From Pseudomaricurvus sp965662505 (GTDB lineage Bacteria; Pseudomonadota; Gammaproteobacteria; Pseudomonadales; Cellvibrionaceae), in the NCBI RefSeq assembly GCF_965662505.1, contig NZ_CBFIHX010000103.1, positions 1 to 12,535 on the forward strand: a stretch of 12,535 nucleotides of DNA. The letters are read 5' to 3'. Positions 5,686 through 12,535 of the stretch are shown here, piece after piece. The translations under genes and the position numbers were made by a program. Numbering within the stretch: position 1 is the stretch's first letter; each line of letters begins with the position of its first letter. Below the pieces are notes generated by a model. That model was not told where the DNA came from and searched no databases. It worked only from the letters and a program-made list of their open reading frames with translations.

Positions 5686-7816
5686 CAAATTCCTCGATAA
5701 ACACCTGACGCACCTGACGGAATAATCGCTGAGCCAACGGCTCTGCAGGCAAATCGAAGCGAACATAAAACCGTTCAAACACCAGATTCATGGGAATACC
5801 ATCAGCCTGAATCTCCAAAATCACAAAGTTTTCCAGCGCCCTTAATTCTTCGCCACTACTGGGATCGAGAATAATGTCGCCACCCCCCTGGGTCGACAAC
5901 ACCGGACTGGGGATCTCTTTGCTCACCCGCGGGACTACAGAAGCTAACTGAGCTTTAATCATGTGGCTCCTGTCTGAGGCGGGACGCAAACTCACGCCTT
6001 CAATACGCCCCAGCACCTGTTCCGCGGCTGTTTCTTCAACAGCAACTCTGATTGTCAGTGGTCGCGTGGGACTTAAGACATAACCGATCACTTCCCCCCG
6101 CTGCAGATAACGAGAGGGCAAGCTGTCCGTGTGCTGCACGACCAACTGACCATCGGCGCGGGCACGAACGGATGTTTGCTGCAACGCCGACTCAATATCA
6201 CTTTTCTCGTCTTTAAAACGAGTCACCTCAGCAGCCGCCACACTGGATCGGAAACGATCCTGATAAGCTGAACGCACTTCAGCCTGAGCCTCCAAAAGCT
6301 GTGCATCAACCAAAGCCAACCGATCCTTCAGATCGTAATTGGTTAACTGAATAATCTTATCTCCGCTCTGAACCTTACCCGATTCGGGAAAATGCATTTG
6401 GGAAACAAAGCCAGACTCTCCGGCGTAAAGGCGCTCATGCGGCTGCGTCCAGGACACACCGGTAGTGGTATAGCTGTAAGGCAGTGGCATTTTGAAGAAC
6501 AGCGCCCAGACCAAAACCGCCAAGCTCAGCATCACCCATTTGGGGTTCCGACCCAGCATGGCGAACTGAGGCTCCCTGAAAGGTTTACTTACGGTTTTAA
6601 TAAACGGAATGATCCAGCTGGACACCAGCGTCCAGATTCCAAGAATGACGCCGACCACAAAATACTGACTGCCGATAAAAAGAATAATGGTGACGGAAAT
6701 AACGATTCGGTAAATAAACGACAGCAAGTTGTAAAAGAATAGCCAGTAACCTTCACGCACATCTGCAGCCGGATTCTCCAGCTCGCGAAAACGAAAAATA
6801 TAGCGTTTGGTCAGATAGCCCCAGTAGGACACCGAGCGCTTTGCCAGATTCGGTATTTCAAGATAATCAGAGAGGACGTAATAAGCATCAAACTTGAGCA
6901 ACGGGTTGCCGTTAAACAACAACGTAGAGACACCTGCCATAAACGCAATATTGTACAAAATGGACTTCACCAGCCCCTCTGCGGCCATGCTCCATAAAAT
7001 CACGGCAATGGCGGCAATAAATAACTCCACAATCAAACCGGCCGCCGCCACGGTCATGCGTTGGTATTTACTGGAAAATGCGGCGGATTCAGACGCATTG
7101 ACATAGGGCATCGGGAAGAAGACCAGAATCATGACGCCCACTTCATGCACCTGTCCCCCATAACGCCTGACCGTATAGGCGTGTCCCAGCTCATGAATAA
7201 TCTTGATAAGCGGGTATATAACCCACAAGAGCAACAAGTTGTCTGCGGCTAGAATTCGATCTGCCGCGTTTTTGGTCAAGCCCTCGAAATTCTGTGCTGT
7301 CACAATCAAACCGGCGCACACCACCAGCAGATACAAAACCATTAACCCTTTACCTGCCACCTTATCAAATACAGGGCAAAACACGTTCAAAAAACGGGTG
7401 GGGTCAAATAATGGAATCTGTACGGACAAGGGGGAATAGACTTTTTGCAGACGTTTTTTTTGCTGCTTCTTATCCCGCCGCTTAAACAAATCACGGGCAT
7501 TATCGGGCACATCCAGATACAGCATATCCAACTGATACAACGACGAGATCAGAGAGATTACATCCTCCTGGGTCGGAAGCTCCTTCTTGAGCACTTCCCC
7601 CGCCTGCAACCAGATATCATTCAGGGTGCGGGCACCATCCATATACCCAATAACCACATAGGCATACTCAGAATACAGCTGGATGGATCCTGAAATGGGA
7701 TCACGCAGAGCATAGCTTCTCTCGCCCCGTTGTTGCTGCGGAGATATTTCAACCTGCGGCTTAAGGCGCGGCTTAAGCTGTTCAACCAGATACCAGTTTT
7801 TACTGAACAGTGACAC
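5678..7816 (-). CDS. PqqD-like / M50 zinc metalloprotease / HlyD-like membrane protein
   Basis: A 712-residue multidomain inner-membrane protein. Residues about 30-105 (YALRDPISGSIQLYSEYAYV...) resemble the PqqD winged-helix fold that binds leader peptides. Then come about eight hydrophobic segments (near 157-174, 192-206, 223-235, 254-276, 283-299, 357-381, 384-403, 427-441). The M50 active site HELGH is at 208-212, and the second motif FNGNPLLKFD (301-310) supplies the third zinc ligand, probably D310, so the site appears intact. The C-terminal 250 residues form a barrel-sandwich/adaptor (YAGESGFVSQMHFPESGKVQSGD, helices about 495-545, RARADGQLVV), as in HlyD proteins. The architecture matches the YydH-like 'putative peptide zinc metalloprotease' group. 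The start is a GTG (7814-7816) with GGAG 10 nt upstream and an in-frame stop just before it; the gene begins 39 bp after the preceding gene. Cleaving or guiding the giant RTX substrate is inference. Confidence 0.88.
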   Translation of the reverse strand: MSLFSKNWYLVEQLKPRLKPQVEISPQQQRGERSYALRDPISGSIQLYSEYAYVVIGYMDGARTLNDIWLQAGEVLKKELPTQEDVISLISSLYQLDMLYLDVPDNARDLFKRRDKKQQKKRLQKVYSPLSVQIPLFDPTRFLNVFCPVFDKVAGKGLMVLYLLVVCAGLIVTAQNFEGLTKNAADRILAADNLLLLWVIYPLIKIIHELGHAYTVRRYGGQVHEVGVMILVFFPMPYVNASESAAFSSKYQRMTVAAAGLIVELFIAAIAVILWSMAAEGLVKSILYNIAFMAGVSTLLFNGNPLLKFDAYYVLSDYLEIPNLAKRSVSYWGYLTKRYIFRFRELENPAADVREGYWLFFYNLLSFIYRIVISVTIILFIGSQYFVVGVILGIWTLVSSWIIPFIKTVSKPFREPQFAMLGRNPKWVMLSLAVLVWALFFKMPLPYSYTTTGVSWTQPHERLYAGESGFVSQMHFPESGKVQSGDKIIQLTNYDLKDRLALVDAQLLEAQAEVRSAYQDRFRSSVAAAEVTRFKDEKSDIESALQQTSVRARADGQLVVQHTDSLPSRYLQRGEVIGYVLSPTRPLTIRVAVEETAAEQVLGRIEGVSLRPASDRSHMIKAQLASVVPRVSKEIPSPVLSTQGGGDIILDPSSGEELRALENFVILEIQADGIPMNLVFERFYVRFDLPAEPLAQRLFRQVRQVFIEEFDV

Positions 7817-7855
7817 TGTCGATCAACTCCTGCTCTGCCTCATCCACTTTCGGAA

Positions 7856-9787
7856 CTAACCCCAAAAAGACCACATTTTTAAAGCCAGCCACTTACGCAG
7901 ATCGATAGTCCAGATATCGATCAAATGACGTCGACCGGCTGACACCTTGGCAACCCCCACCAGACCGGGACGAAACATTGGGTGCGTCTGCAAAAGACGG
8001 GCTTCTACACGAAACACCGTAGAGCCTTCACGCACCTCGGTAACAGGTGTCAGGACTTCCACTTCAAAATCGAAGCCCTGATTGGGCATAGACGACAGTA
8101 CAACTCTTCCCAGCTGCCCCTGTTCAACGTCACTGATGCGATACTCACTGACATACAGAATCAACCGATAATCTTTCATGGGGGACAGACGAAATAGCTC
8201 TTCGCCTTGAGAGACAGAACCCCCAATTCTCTGACTGAGGTCACCACTGACAACCAACGCATCGAATGGCGACCGTAACACTGAGCGTTCCAGTTTACTT
8301 TCTGACGCGGCAAGCTGAGCTTTTGCCTGCTCCATCTGAGCGACGTAAATTTGAGCCTGAGCCCGATCCCGACCGGCAAGTGCCTCTGTATACTGTTTGT
8401 TGTTTTGAGACAGACGACTGATGGCTTTGATTTTTTCCAGGCGCAGCTCATTATCTTCCATGGAAGCCAGAATCTGTCCCTCTTGCACCCGATCTCCCGC
8501 ACGGCTGGACGCCGCTTTCAGGTAACCACCGAACGGGGCAGACACTACCCGAATTTGACGGGGTTCCAGTACCGCATCTGCATTGATTTTGTACTCTCCC
8601 CGAGCCAAGCCAAAAAACAACACCAAGGCAAACAAACCAATAAAGAATACTTTGCGCTTCACGTAACCTGGAGCCAGCAAACGCTCCATTTGCAGCTTCA
8701 TATGACGGCGGACACCGCCCCAAAAGGAGAGTTCTGCCTGTTGCCGGTGATGAAACGCAACACCCACAAGCGCCAAATTGGCCTGAATACGATCCAGATC
8801 CTCTGAAGTAAACGGGGCTCCTGATGGCCGCTCGAAGGTGAGCGTCAGATAGACATCGTCATTGTGATACACCGGAACGGTTAAGATAGAGGCATTGCGC
8901 TGCGCTAGAGACAACTTTTCTGCCTGGAGGCAAATACCATGACTCGCAGCCACCGGTTTCGCCGGCTTTTCTTCGTCATCCGATTCCGTCGCAGCGGTAT
9001 CGGTATCCGACATCGCGACGGGCCAGGCAATCGCGCGACGCTGATCACACGCTTCTTGCATGGCTTGAGCAATTTGCTTGGCCGTCACACTCTTCAGGGC
9101 ATAATCACTACTGCCCGATATCACGTCCAGAGAGACCACCTGGTTTTTGACACTGCCCAGGCATACCCGGTCACAGGCAAAATCCCTCGCCAGAGAATCA
9201 ACCCACTGCAAAGCTGATTGCTTGATGGCATCGCCCTTCCCGACAGCCACATAACCATCAATAACGGCTTGCTGACGAAGCAATTGCTCTTGTTGCTGCA
9301 AATAGGCGTTGCGGTTAAACCGGCTTTCTATCCAGAGACAGCTTTTTTCGACCTCACTCATCACGGATTCGAGTCGATTTCCCTGCAAGGGTAAAAAACC
9401 GGCAAAGACAGCGACAATATTCTGATCGACCCGAATCGGATACACGAGACCATACTCATCACCGCCATCCTGCTCAGGTGAAATCACCAATGGTCGCTGC
9501 TGTTCGTAACACTCATCAACCAAATCGCCCAAACGATCTATCAGGTCCTGAGTTCTTGGCCAGAGGGCAACTGGCTGTAGGCTTCCCTGGTCCGTTTGCA
9601 ACGCAAGCAACGCAGCGGTGAAATCAGGCAAGTCTGTGAGCAGGTTTTTCAGCCACGCATCGTACCAGGAACCGTGTTCTGCAAAGGTGTTAAGTTCATC
9701 AAACGACAAGCGTGATGAGCCAGAGGCCCGGTCTTGCAGGGATTCCTGCTGTTTTGAATCCGGCGGAGCAACGGTACTGTCAGTCAT
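7856..9787 (-). CDS. HlyD-type adaptor with cytoplasmic GAF-like domains
   Basis: A 643-residue single-span membrane protein. The cytoplasmic N-terminal 370 residues look like two diverged GAF-like modules (about 45-158 and 190-350) joined by a Gln-rich helix (about 160-175); an acidic insert (about 260-280) interrupts the second. One transmembrane helix follows (about 379-395, VKRKVFFIGLFALVLFFGLAR), then a periplasmic membrane-fusion part: first barrel-sandwich half (RVVSAPFGGYLKAASSRAGDRVQEGQIL, 413-440), an Ala/Gln-rich helical hairpin (about 447-500), second half (VLRSPFDALVVSGDL) and a beta-barrel to the end. HlyD proteins link an inner-membrane exporter to an outer-membrane channel; fused GAF-like domains are unusual and suggest signal-gated or ATPase-contacting regulation (inference). 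ATG 9785-9787 has AAAGAG 6 nt upstream. It is the first of the four cassette genes after a possible attenuator. Confidence 0.85.
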   Translation of the reverse strand: MTDSTVAPPDSKQQESLQDRASGSSRLSFDELNTFAEHGSWYDAWLKNLLTDLPDFTAALLALQTDQGSLQPVALWPRTQDLIDRLGDLVDECYEQQRPLVISPEQDGGDEYGLVYPIRVDQNIVAVFAGFLPLQGNRLESVMSEVEKSCLWIESRFNRNAYLQQQEQLLRQQAVIDGYVAVGKGDAIKQSALQWVDSLARDFACDRVCLGSVKNQVVSLDVISGSSDYALKSVTAKQIAQAMQEACDQRRAIAWPVAMSDTDTAATESDDEEKPAKPVAASHGICLQAEKLSLAQRNASILTVPVYHNDDVYLTLTFERPSGAPFTSEDLDRIQANLALVGVAFHHRQQAELSFWGGVRRHMKLQMERLLAPGYVKRKVFFIGLFALVLFFGLARGEYKINADAVLEPRQIRVVSAPFGGYLKAASSRAGDRVQEGQILASMEDNELRLEKIKAISRLSQNNKQYTEALAGRDRAQAQIYVAQMEQAKAQLAASESKLERSVLRSPFDALVVSGDLSQRIGGSVSQGEELFRLSPMKDYRLILYVSEYRISDVEQGQLGRVVLSSMPNQGFDFEVEVLTPVTEVREGSTVFRVEARLLQTHPMFRPGLVGVAKVSAGRRHLIDIWTIDLRKWLALKMWSFWG

Positions 9788-9856
9788 ATAACTCTTTAAC
9801 CATCCAGGGCGAATTTAACAATCAAGCCATCAGATAATTGGATCCCTGAAACGACA

Positions 9857-9882
9857 AAAGGCAAAGCCCTAACTTTGCCTTT
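9857..9882. terminator. Intrinsic terminator or attenuator hairpin between the DUF3467 gene and the export genes
   Basis: AAAGGCAAAG and CTTTGCCTTT form a perfect 10-bp stem around a 6-base loop. On the minus strand the stem ends in TTTT and runs into GTCG, so the U-run is short; on the plus strand a short A/T stretch follows. It sits 25 bp after the DUF3467 stop and about 70 bp before the adaptor ATG. That fits partial termination which would make the RTX/DUF3467 transcript more abundant than the export machinery. No convincing separate promoter for the adaptor gene was found downstream, which favours attenuation over full termination. Confidence 0.6.
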
Positions 9883-9907
9883 AACAGGACATCATTTCTG
9901 TACTGAA

Positions 9908-10231
9908 TTAATCGCCAACCGGGCCAAAACGGGACTCATACTCATCCACAACTTTGTTTAACAGAGCACTCAAGCGTTTCGCTGCATGAGGGTTCAGAAT
10001 AATCCGATCAGACAGATTAATAGAAACTTCTTTTTGACCTGTGTGCCAAGTGGAGTTTGTTCCAAACAGCAGTGTCACTTCTTCGCGGGTACTGGATACG
10101 TTACAGACATTGGCATAGGAGCTGCGCATTTTACTGTCGTCCCATTTTAACTTGGGCACAGAACCACTGCTGGCCGCATTACCGTTGGTGTTGCCTGCGG
10201 CTTCGTTCGTGTTTTTTTCGTTATCACTCAT
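9908..10231 (-). CDS. DUF3467 family small protein
   Basis: A 107-residue protein. The first 28 residues are low-complexity and Asn/Ser/Ala-rich (MSDNEKNTNEAAGNTNGN...). The rest carries the DUF3467 pattern: YANVCNVSSTREEVTLLFG, then LSDRIILNPHAAKRLSALL and EYESRFG at the end. DUF3467 members are small proteins without an established function that I can name. There is no signal peptide or membrane segment, so it is probably cytosolic. ATG 10229-10231 is preferred over an in-frame upstream ATG (10250-10252) because GGGG lies 7 nt before it and the extra residues look non-coding. It lies between the giant RTX gene and the export cassette on the same strand, so a helper or regulatory role for the RTX protein is possible but inferred. 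Confidence 0.85.
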   Translation of the reverse strand: MSDNEKNTNEAAGNTNGNAASSGSVPKLKWDDSKMRSSYANVCNVSSTREEVTLLFGTNSTWHTGQKEVSINLSDRIILNPHAAKRLSALLNKVVDEYESRFGPVGD

Positions 10232-10270
10232 AATTGACCCCAAATAAATCATTGATCATTGTTGAATATC

Positions 10271-10304
10271 TCAGTCATTGCCTGTCGAAGCAGGCAATGA
10301 CTGA
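10271..10304. repeat. Perfect 14-bp hairpin after the giant RTX gene
   Basis: TCAGTCATTGCCTG (10271-10284) is the exact reverse complement of 10291-10304, with a 6-base loop. It begins 37 bp past the RTX gene stop and ends 39 bp before the DUF3467 start. No T-run follows on the minus strand, so it is not a classic rho-independent terminator. It more likely acts as a 3' mRNA-protecting or processing stem, or a protein-binding palindrome. Confidence 0.7.
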
Positions 10305-10341
10305 TCGGTTTACGGTTACACTTCTTAGAGTACGGACTGTC

Positions 10342-12535
10342 TTAATGCAGTTCATCACCCTCCGGGCTGTCCGAGGTTTTGGTCGTCCAATTCAAGAAAC
10401 GCGACTCTTCCAGACTCGATCGACGCCGTTGCTTCCACTCCTCTTGCAAGCTTTGCACGCCGTCTCGCTCCTTATAACCCCAACCTCTGCGTTTGACGGC
10501 CGCCAGCATGGCCGCAGAGACCGCCGTTGCCGACATCATATCACTGTCGGCTTGATTCAACTCGTCTTGTTTCTGCTGACCTTGCAGCGCATCAACGGGC
10601 TCATCATTTTCAACGGGAGCAGGATCCTGAGCATCTTGAGCAGGCTGACATTCTTCAGCAGCCTCTTCTGAGTCTGCTTCTGCCTTACACTCTTCGGGCT
10701 CCGATTCCTCATCGTTATTGACCGGCAGATTATCCAAAAACTCCTGCAGCTGACTGTCGCTCAATTGAGAGACTTGACCACTGCTGGACGTCACTGGCAT
10801 CAACGTCAAAGCCGTATCCGGTTCAGTTTTCTGCTCTGGATCCAGCGCTGTAATCAGTACCGTGGATCCAAGCAGATCACCGTCCTGCATGTTGATCGCA
10901 GAATAATACAGCTCTCGTTGAGTTCCCCCGATCAACCCAAGACGATCCGGCACGGTAGAAACAACCACGCCATCTGTTTCTGGGACTTCGGTAATCCGGC
11001 CATAGTTACCCAATAAGATGTCATTCAAAAACAGGCCTGTAAACTCGTCACTTCCTGCGCCACCTAACAGCCAATCATAATCATCACCACCAATCAGATG
11101 ATCGTCGCCACCTTGAGCCAAATCGGAAGTATCAACGTAGAAGTGGCTCAGCCCATCGAACCCCATCACCCCGAAATCGCCAAAGATGATGTCATCGCCG
11201 CTCTCACCGTCCAGATAATCATTACCACCGCCGCCAAAGACCCGATCATTGCCTTCACCCAGCAATACCCTGTCATTACCCCCTTGCGGAGGCCGCTGGG
11301 TAATGGCTTCAAGGAATTGATTATTTCTGTAGGTGATGCGTCCGTGATCTGCCATTACCAAATCATCGTCTGCGCCACTGTTAATTTCATCATCACCAAA
11401 GCCAGCCATGATGCGGTCATTGCCCGCACCCGTAGCAATGTCGTCATTGCCAGCATTACGATCATCGGCATCCGTCGTCTGCATCACCGCCAGATCGCCA
11501 TTGCTGTCGTAATCAATACGGCCATTATCAGCGATGACATCATCTTCTCCGGCACCGGTGCGAATCGTGTCCGCACCTTTACCGGCAAGAATCGTGTTAT
11601 CACCCCCAGCCGCATCAACGCTGTCATTGCCACCGATTTCGGGCTGGGTCGTGCGAGCGGACTGACGTGTACCGTCTGGACGCCACAGCAGCTCACCATT
11701 GTCGGTCATGATTTGCTTGGTGCCGTCTCCGGTTTCAATCTGATCATCTCCCTGTCCGGTAATGACTTCAGCCTTCCCGTTACCCAGAGCTACCTGATCA
11801 TCACCGCCCAGACTCGGCTGACGTGAAGACGCTCGAACCAATACATCATTCAGGTATTCCAACTCACCGTTGTCGGCAATAACGTGCGCCTCGCCGTTTC
11901 CAGATCGAACAGTGTCATCTCCCAGACCTGCCATAATGCGGTTTTCACCGTCGCCAGCTGAGATGTGATCATCACCGGCGGTGGATGAAGCCACATCCGT
12001 GGTGCGCATCAAAGCGGTCATACCCTGGCTGTCATAATCAATCTGGCCGTTATCGGCAATGATCTGATCCCGCCCTGCGCCAGTTTCAATCCGATCGTTG
12101 CCAGCACCGGCAATCACGGTATTGTCCCCCGCAGTCAGAGCCACCTGATCGTCTCCCCCTTCAGCCAGAGCCAGTGAGCGCACCTGAATCAGGAGTCCTT
12201 CTGGTGTTTGCAGTACCTCGCCATTGTCAGTCAACACGATCTTGTGACCATCACCGCCTTGCAGGACATCATCACCATCACCGAGAATGACCACGGCATC
12301 ACCGTCTCCCACATCGACCTGATCGCTATCGCCCAGGCCAATTTCCGTCGAGGTAGCACGAAGCAAAGTTCGATCGAGATACAGCATCTCGCCGTTATCG
12401 CTGATTACATGATCCTCATCACGACCAGCGGTAATTACATCTTGCCCCAGACCACCGAGGATACGATTGAAGCCATCACCGGCCTCGATCGTGTCATTGC
12501 CTGCGGTACTGGAATCCTCGTCGGTGGTTTGCATC
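10342..12535 (-). CDS. Giant RTX-type Ca2+-binding repeat protein (C-terminal part; 5' end outside window)
   Basis: The reading frame is open to the window edge, so this is the C-terminal 730 residues of a longer protein; the ATG at 12532-12534 is an internal Met inside a repeat (it aligns with MRTTD and MQTTD in later copies). Residues 12-419 form about 58-residue modules rich in GGDDxVxxGxGxDxIxxG nonapeptide-type RTX repeats that end in a DNGxxxY turn. Residues 420-520 hold more classic RTX repeats (GEGNDRVFGGGGNDYLDG). RTX repeats bind Ca2+ and fold outside the cell, so the protein is almost certainly secreted or surface-displayed. A domain at about 521-600 is unrecognised. Then come an acidic linker with two Cys (about 605-665), an Ala-rich segment (about 668-680) and a basic tail (KRRGWGYKER; KQRRRS) ending in DELH. 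There is no LPXTG-like or PEP-CTERM-like anchor. Adhesin is the likeliest role; toxin is less likely, as no catalytic domain is visible. The neighbouring export genes are the probable machinery (inference). Confidence 0.88.
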   Translation of the reverse strand, partial: MQTTDEDSSTAGNDTIEAGDGFNRILGGLGQDVITAGRDEDHVISDNGEMLYLDRTLLRATSTEIGLGDSDQVDVGDGDAVVILGDGDDVLQGGDGHKIVLTDNGEVLQTPEGLLIQVRSLALAEGGDDQVALTAGDNTVIAGAGNDRIETGAGRDQIIADNGQIDYDSQGMTALMRTTDVASSTAGDDHISAGDGENRIMAGLGDDTVRSGNGEAHVIADNGELEYLNDVLVRASSRQPSLGGDDQVALGNGKAEVITGQGDDQIETGDGTKQIMTDNGELLWRPDGTRQSARTTQPEIGGNDSVDAAGGDNTILAGKGADTIRTGAGEDDVIADNGRIDYDSNGDLAVMQTTDADDRNAGNDDIATGAGNDRIMAGFGDDEINSGADDDLVMADHGRITYRNNQFLEAITQRPPQGGNDRVLLGEGNDRVFGGGGNDYLDGESGDDIIFGDFGVMGFDGLSHFYVDTSDLAQGGDDHLIGGDDYDWLLGGAGSDEFTGLFLNDILLGNYGRITEVPETDGVVVSTVPDRLGLIGGTQRELYYSAINMQDGDLLGSTVLITALDPEQKTEPDTALTLMPVTSSSGQVSQLSDSQLQEFLDNLPVNNDEESEPEECKAEADSEEAAEECQPAQDAQDPAPVENDEPVDALQGQQKQDELNQADSDMMSATAVSAAMLAAVKRRGWGYKERDGVQSLQEEWKQRRRSSLEESRFLNWTTKTSDSPEGDELH
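11278..12501 (-). repeat. 525-bp (175-residue) higher-order coding repeat in the RTX gene
   Basis: The RTX region is a three-module unit (A-B-C) repeated with an exact 175-residue period. A modules start at residues 12, 187 and 362 of the visible part; the DNG motifs sit at 46, 103, 161, then 221, 278, 336, then a degenerate DHG at 396, so each is displaced by exactly 175. Unit 1 spans 11977-12501, unit 2 spans 11452-11976, and only the A module of unit 3 remains (11278-11451). Each module type has its own signature: A has NGELEYLND-like, B has NGELLWRPDG-like and C has NGxIDYDSxG followed by M(R/Q)TTD. The visible protein starts in the end of a further C module, so the array continues beyond the window. 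Confidence 0.85.

Noticed and set aside
3562..5778. Longer SecA-like start 31 codons upstream, inside the M50 gene
   Set aside because: The extension lies entirely in the preceding coding region, while the ATG at 5683-5685 has GAGG at ideal spacing.
9788..9856. Promoter TTGATT-17-TGGTTA upstream of the GAF/HlyD gene
   Set aside because: The -10 box is poor and overlaps the ribosome binding region; the evidence is too weak to call.
2654..10231. Classical type I (ABC/HlyD) secretion operon
   Set aside because: Adaptors are present, but no protein has ABC signature or permease features; the only ATPase is SecA-like with DEAD and RSARQGD motifs.
10345..10356. C-terminal DELH resembling an ER-retention signal
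   Set aside because: The organism is bacterial, and a four-residue match at a C-terminus is easily chance.
11098..11826. Plus-strand open frame of 242 codons opposite the RTX repeats
   Set aside because: It is the antisense shadow of the RTX coding repeats: the repetitive Gly/Asp codons keep the opposite frame open and give an Ile/Val/Thr-rich product with no recognisable domain.
12532..12534. ATG at the window edge as the true start of the RTX protein
   Set aside because: It falls inside a repeat module and aligns with MRTTD and MQTTD in later copies, with no room to see a ribosome binding site; the gene is read as 5'-truncated by the window.

Overview
The window looks like a chromosomal segment of a gammaproteobacterium. 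The five ribosomal proteins at the left end are close to their Escherichia coli counterparts, in E. coli S10-operon order. The accessory genes resemble those of marine or environmental Gammaproteobacteria with giant surface proteins; no closer placement can be defended from sequence alone. All 11 genes called are on the minus strand, so transcription runs from high to low coordinates.

Right part (12535 down to 9908): the C-terminal part of a very large RTX-type repeat protein, whose 5' end lies beyond the window. It is built from Ca2+-binding-type glycine/aspartate repeats arranged in an exact 175-residue higher-order unit and ends in an acidic linker and a short basic tail. A perfect 14-bp hairpin follows it, then a small DUF3467-family gene, then a second hairpin of terminator or attenuator type.

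Middle part (9787 down to 2654): a four-gene cassette. In order of transcription it holds a GAF-like/HlyD membrane adaptor, a PqqD-like/M50 metalloprotease/HlyD-like membrane protein, a SecA-like ATPase lacking most of the SecA C-terminal third, and a short RND/HlyD-type periplasmic adaptor with a signal peptide. The protease and SecA-like genes overlap by 8 bases and are surely co-transcribed. No ABC transporter, outer-membrane TolC-like factor or canonical type I permease is present. The reading offered here is a dedicated SecA-motor/M50/adaptor machine that exports, processes or anchors the giant RTX protein. That is inference from domains and neighbourhood. A 65-bp array of five 13-bp tandem repeats lies between the SecA-like gene and the last adaptor gene.

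Left part (2653 down to 1): a 331-bp spacer holding a weak terminator candidate and a strong sigma70-type promoter, then rpsJ-rplC-rplD-rplW-rplB (rplB cut by the window edge). The export cassette therefore sits directly upstream of the S10 operon, where tuf (str operon) or other small genes are often found, which suggests that a variable accessory block occupies this position.
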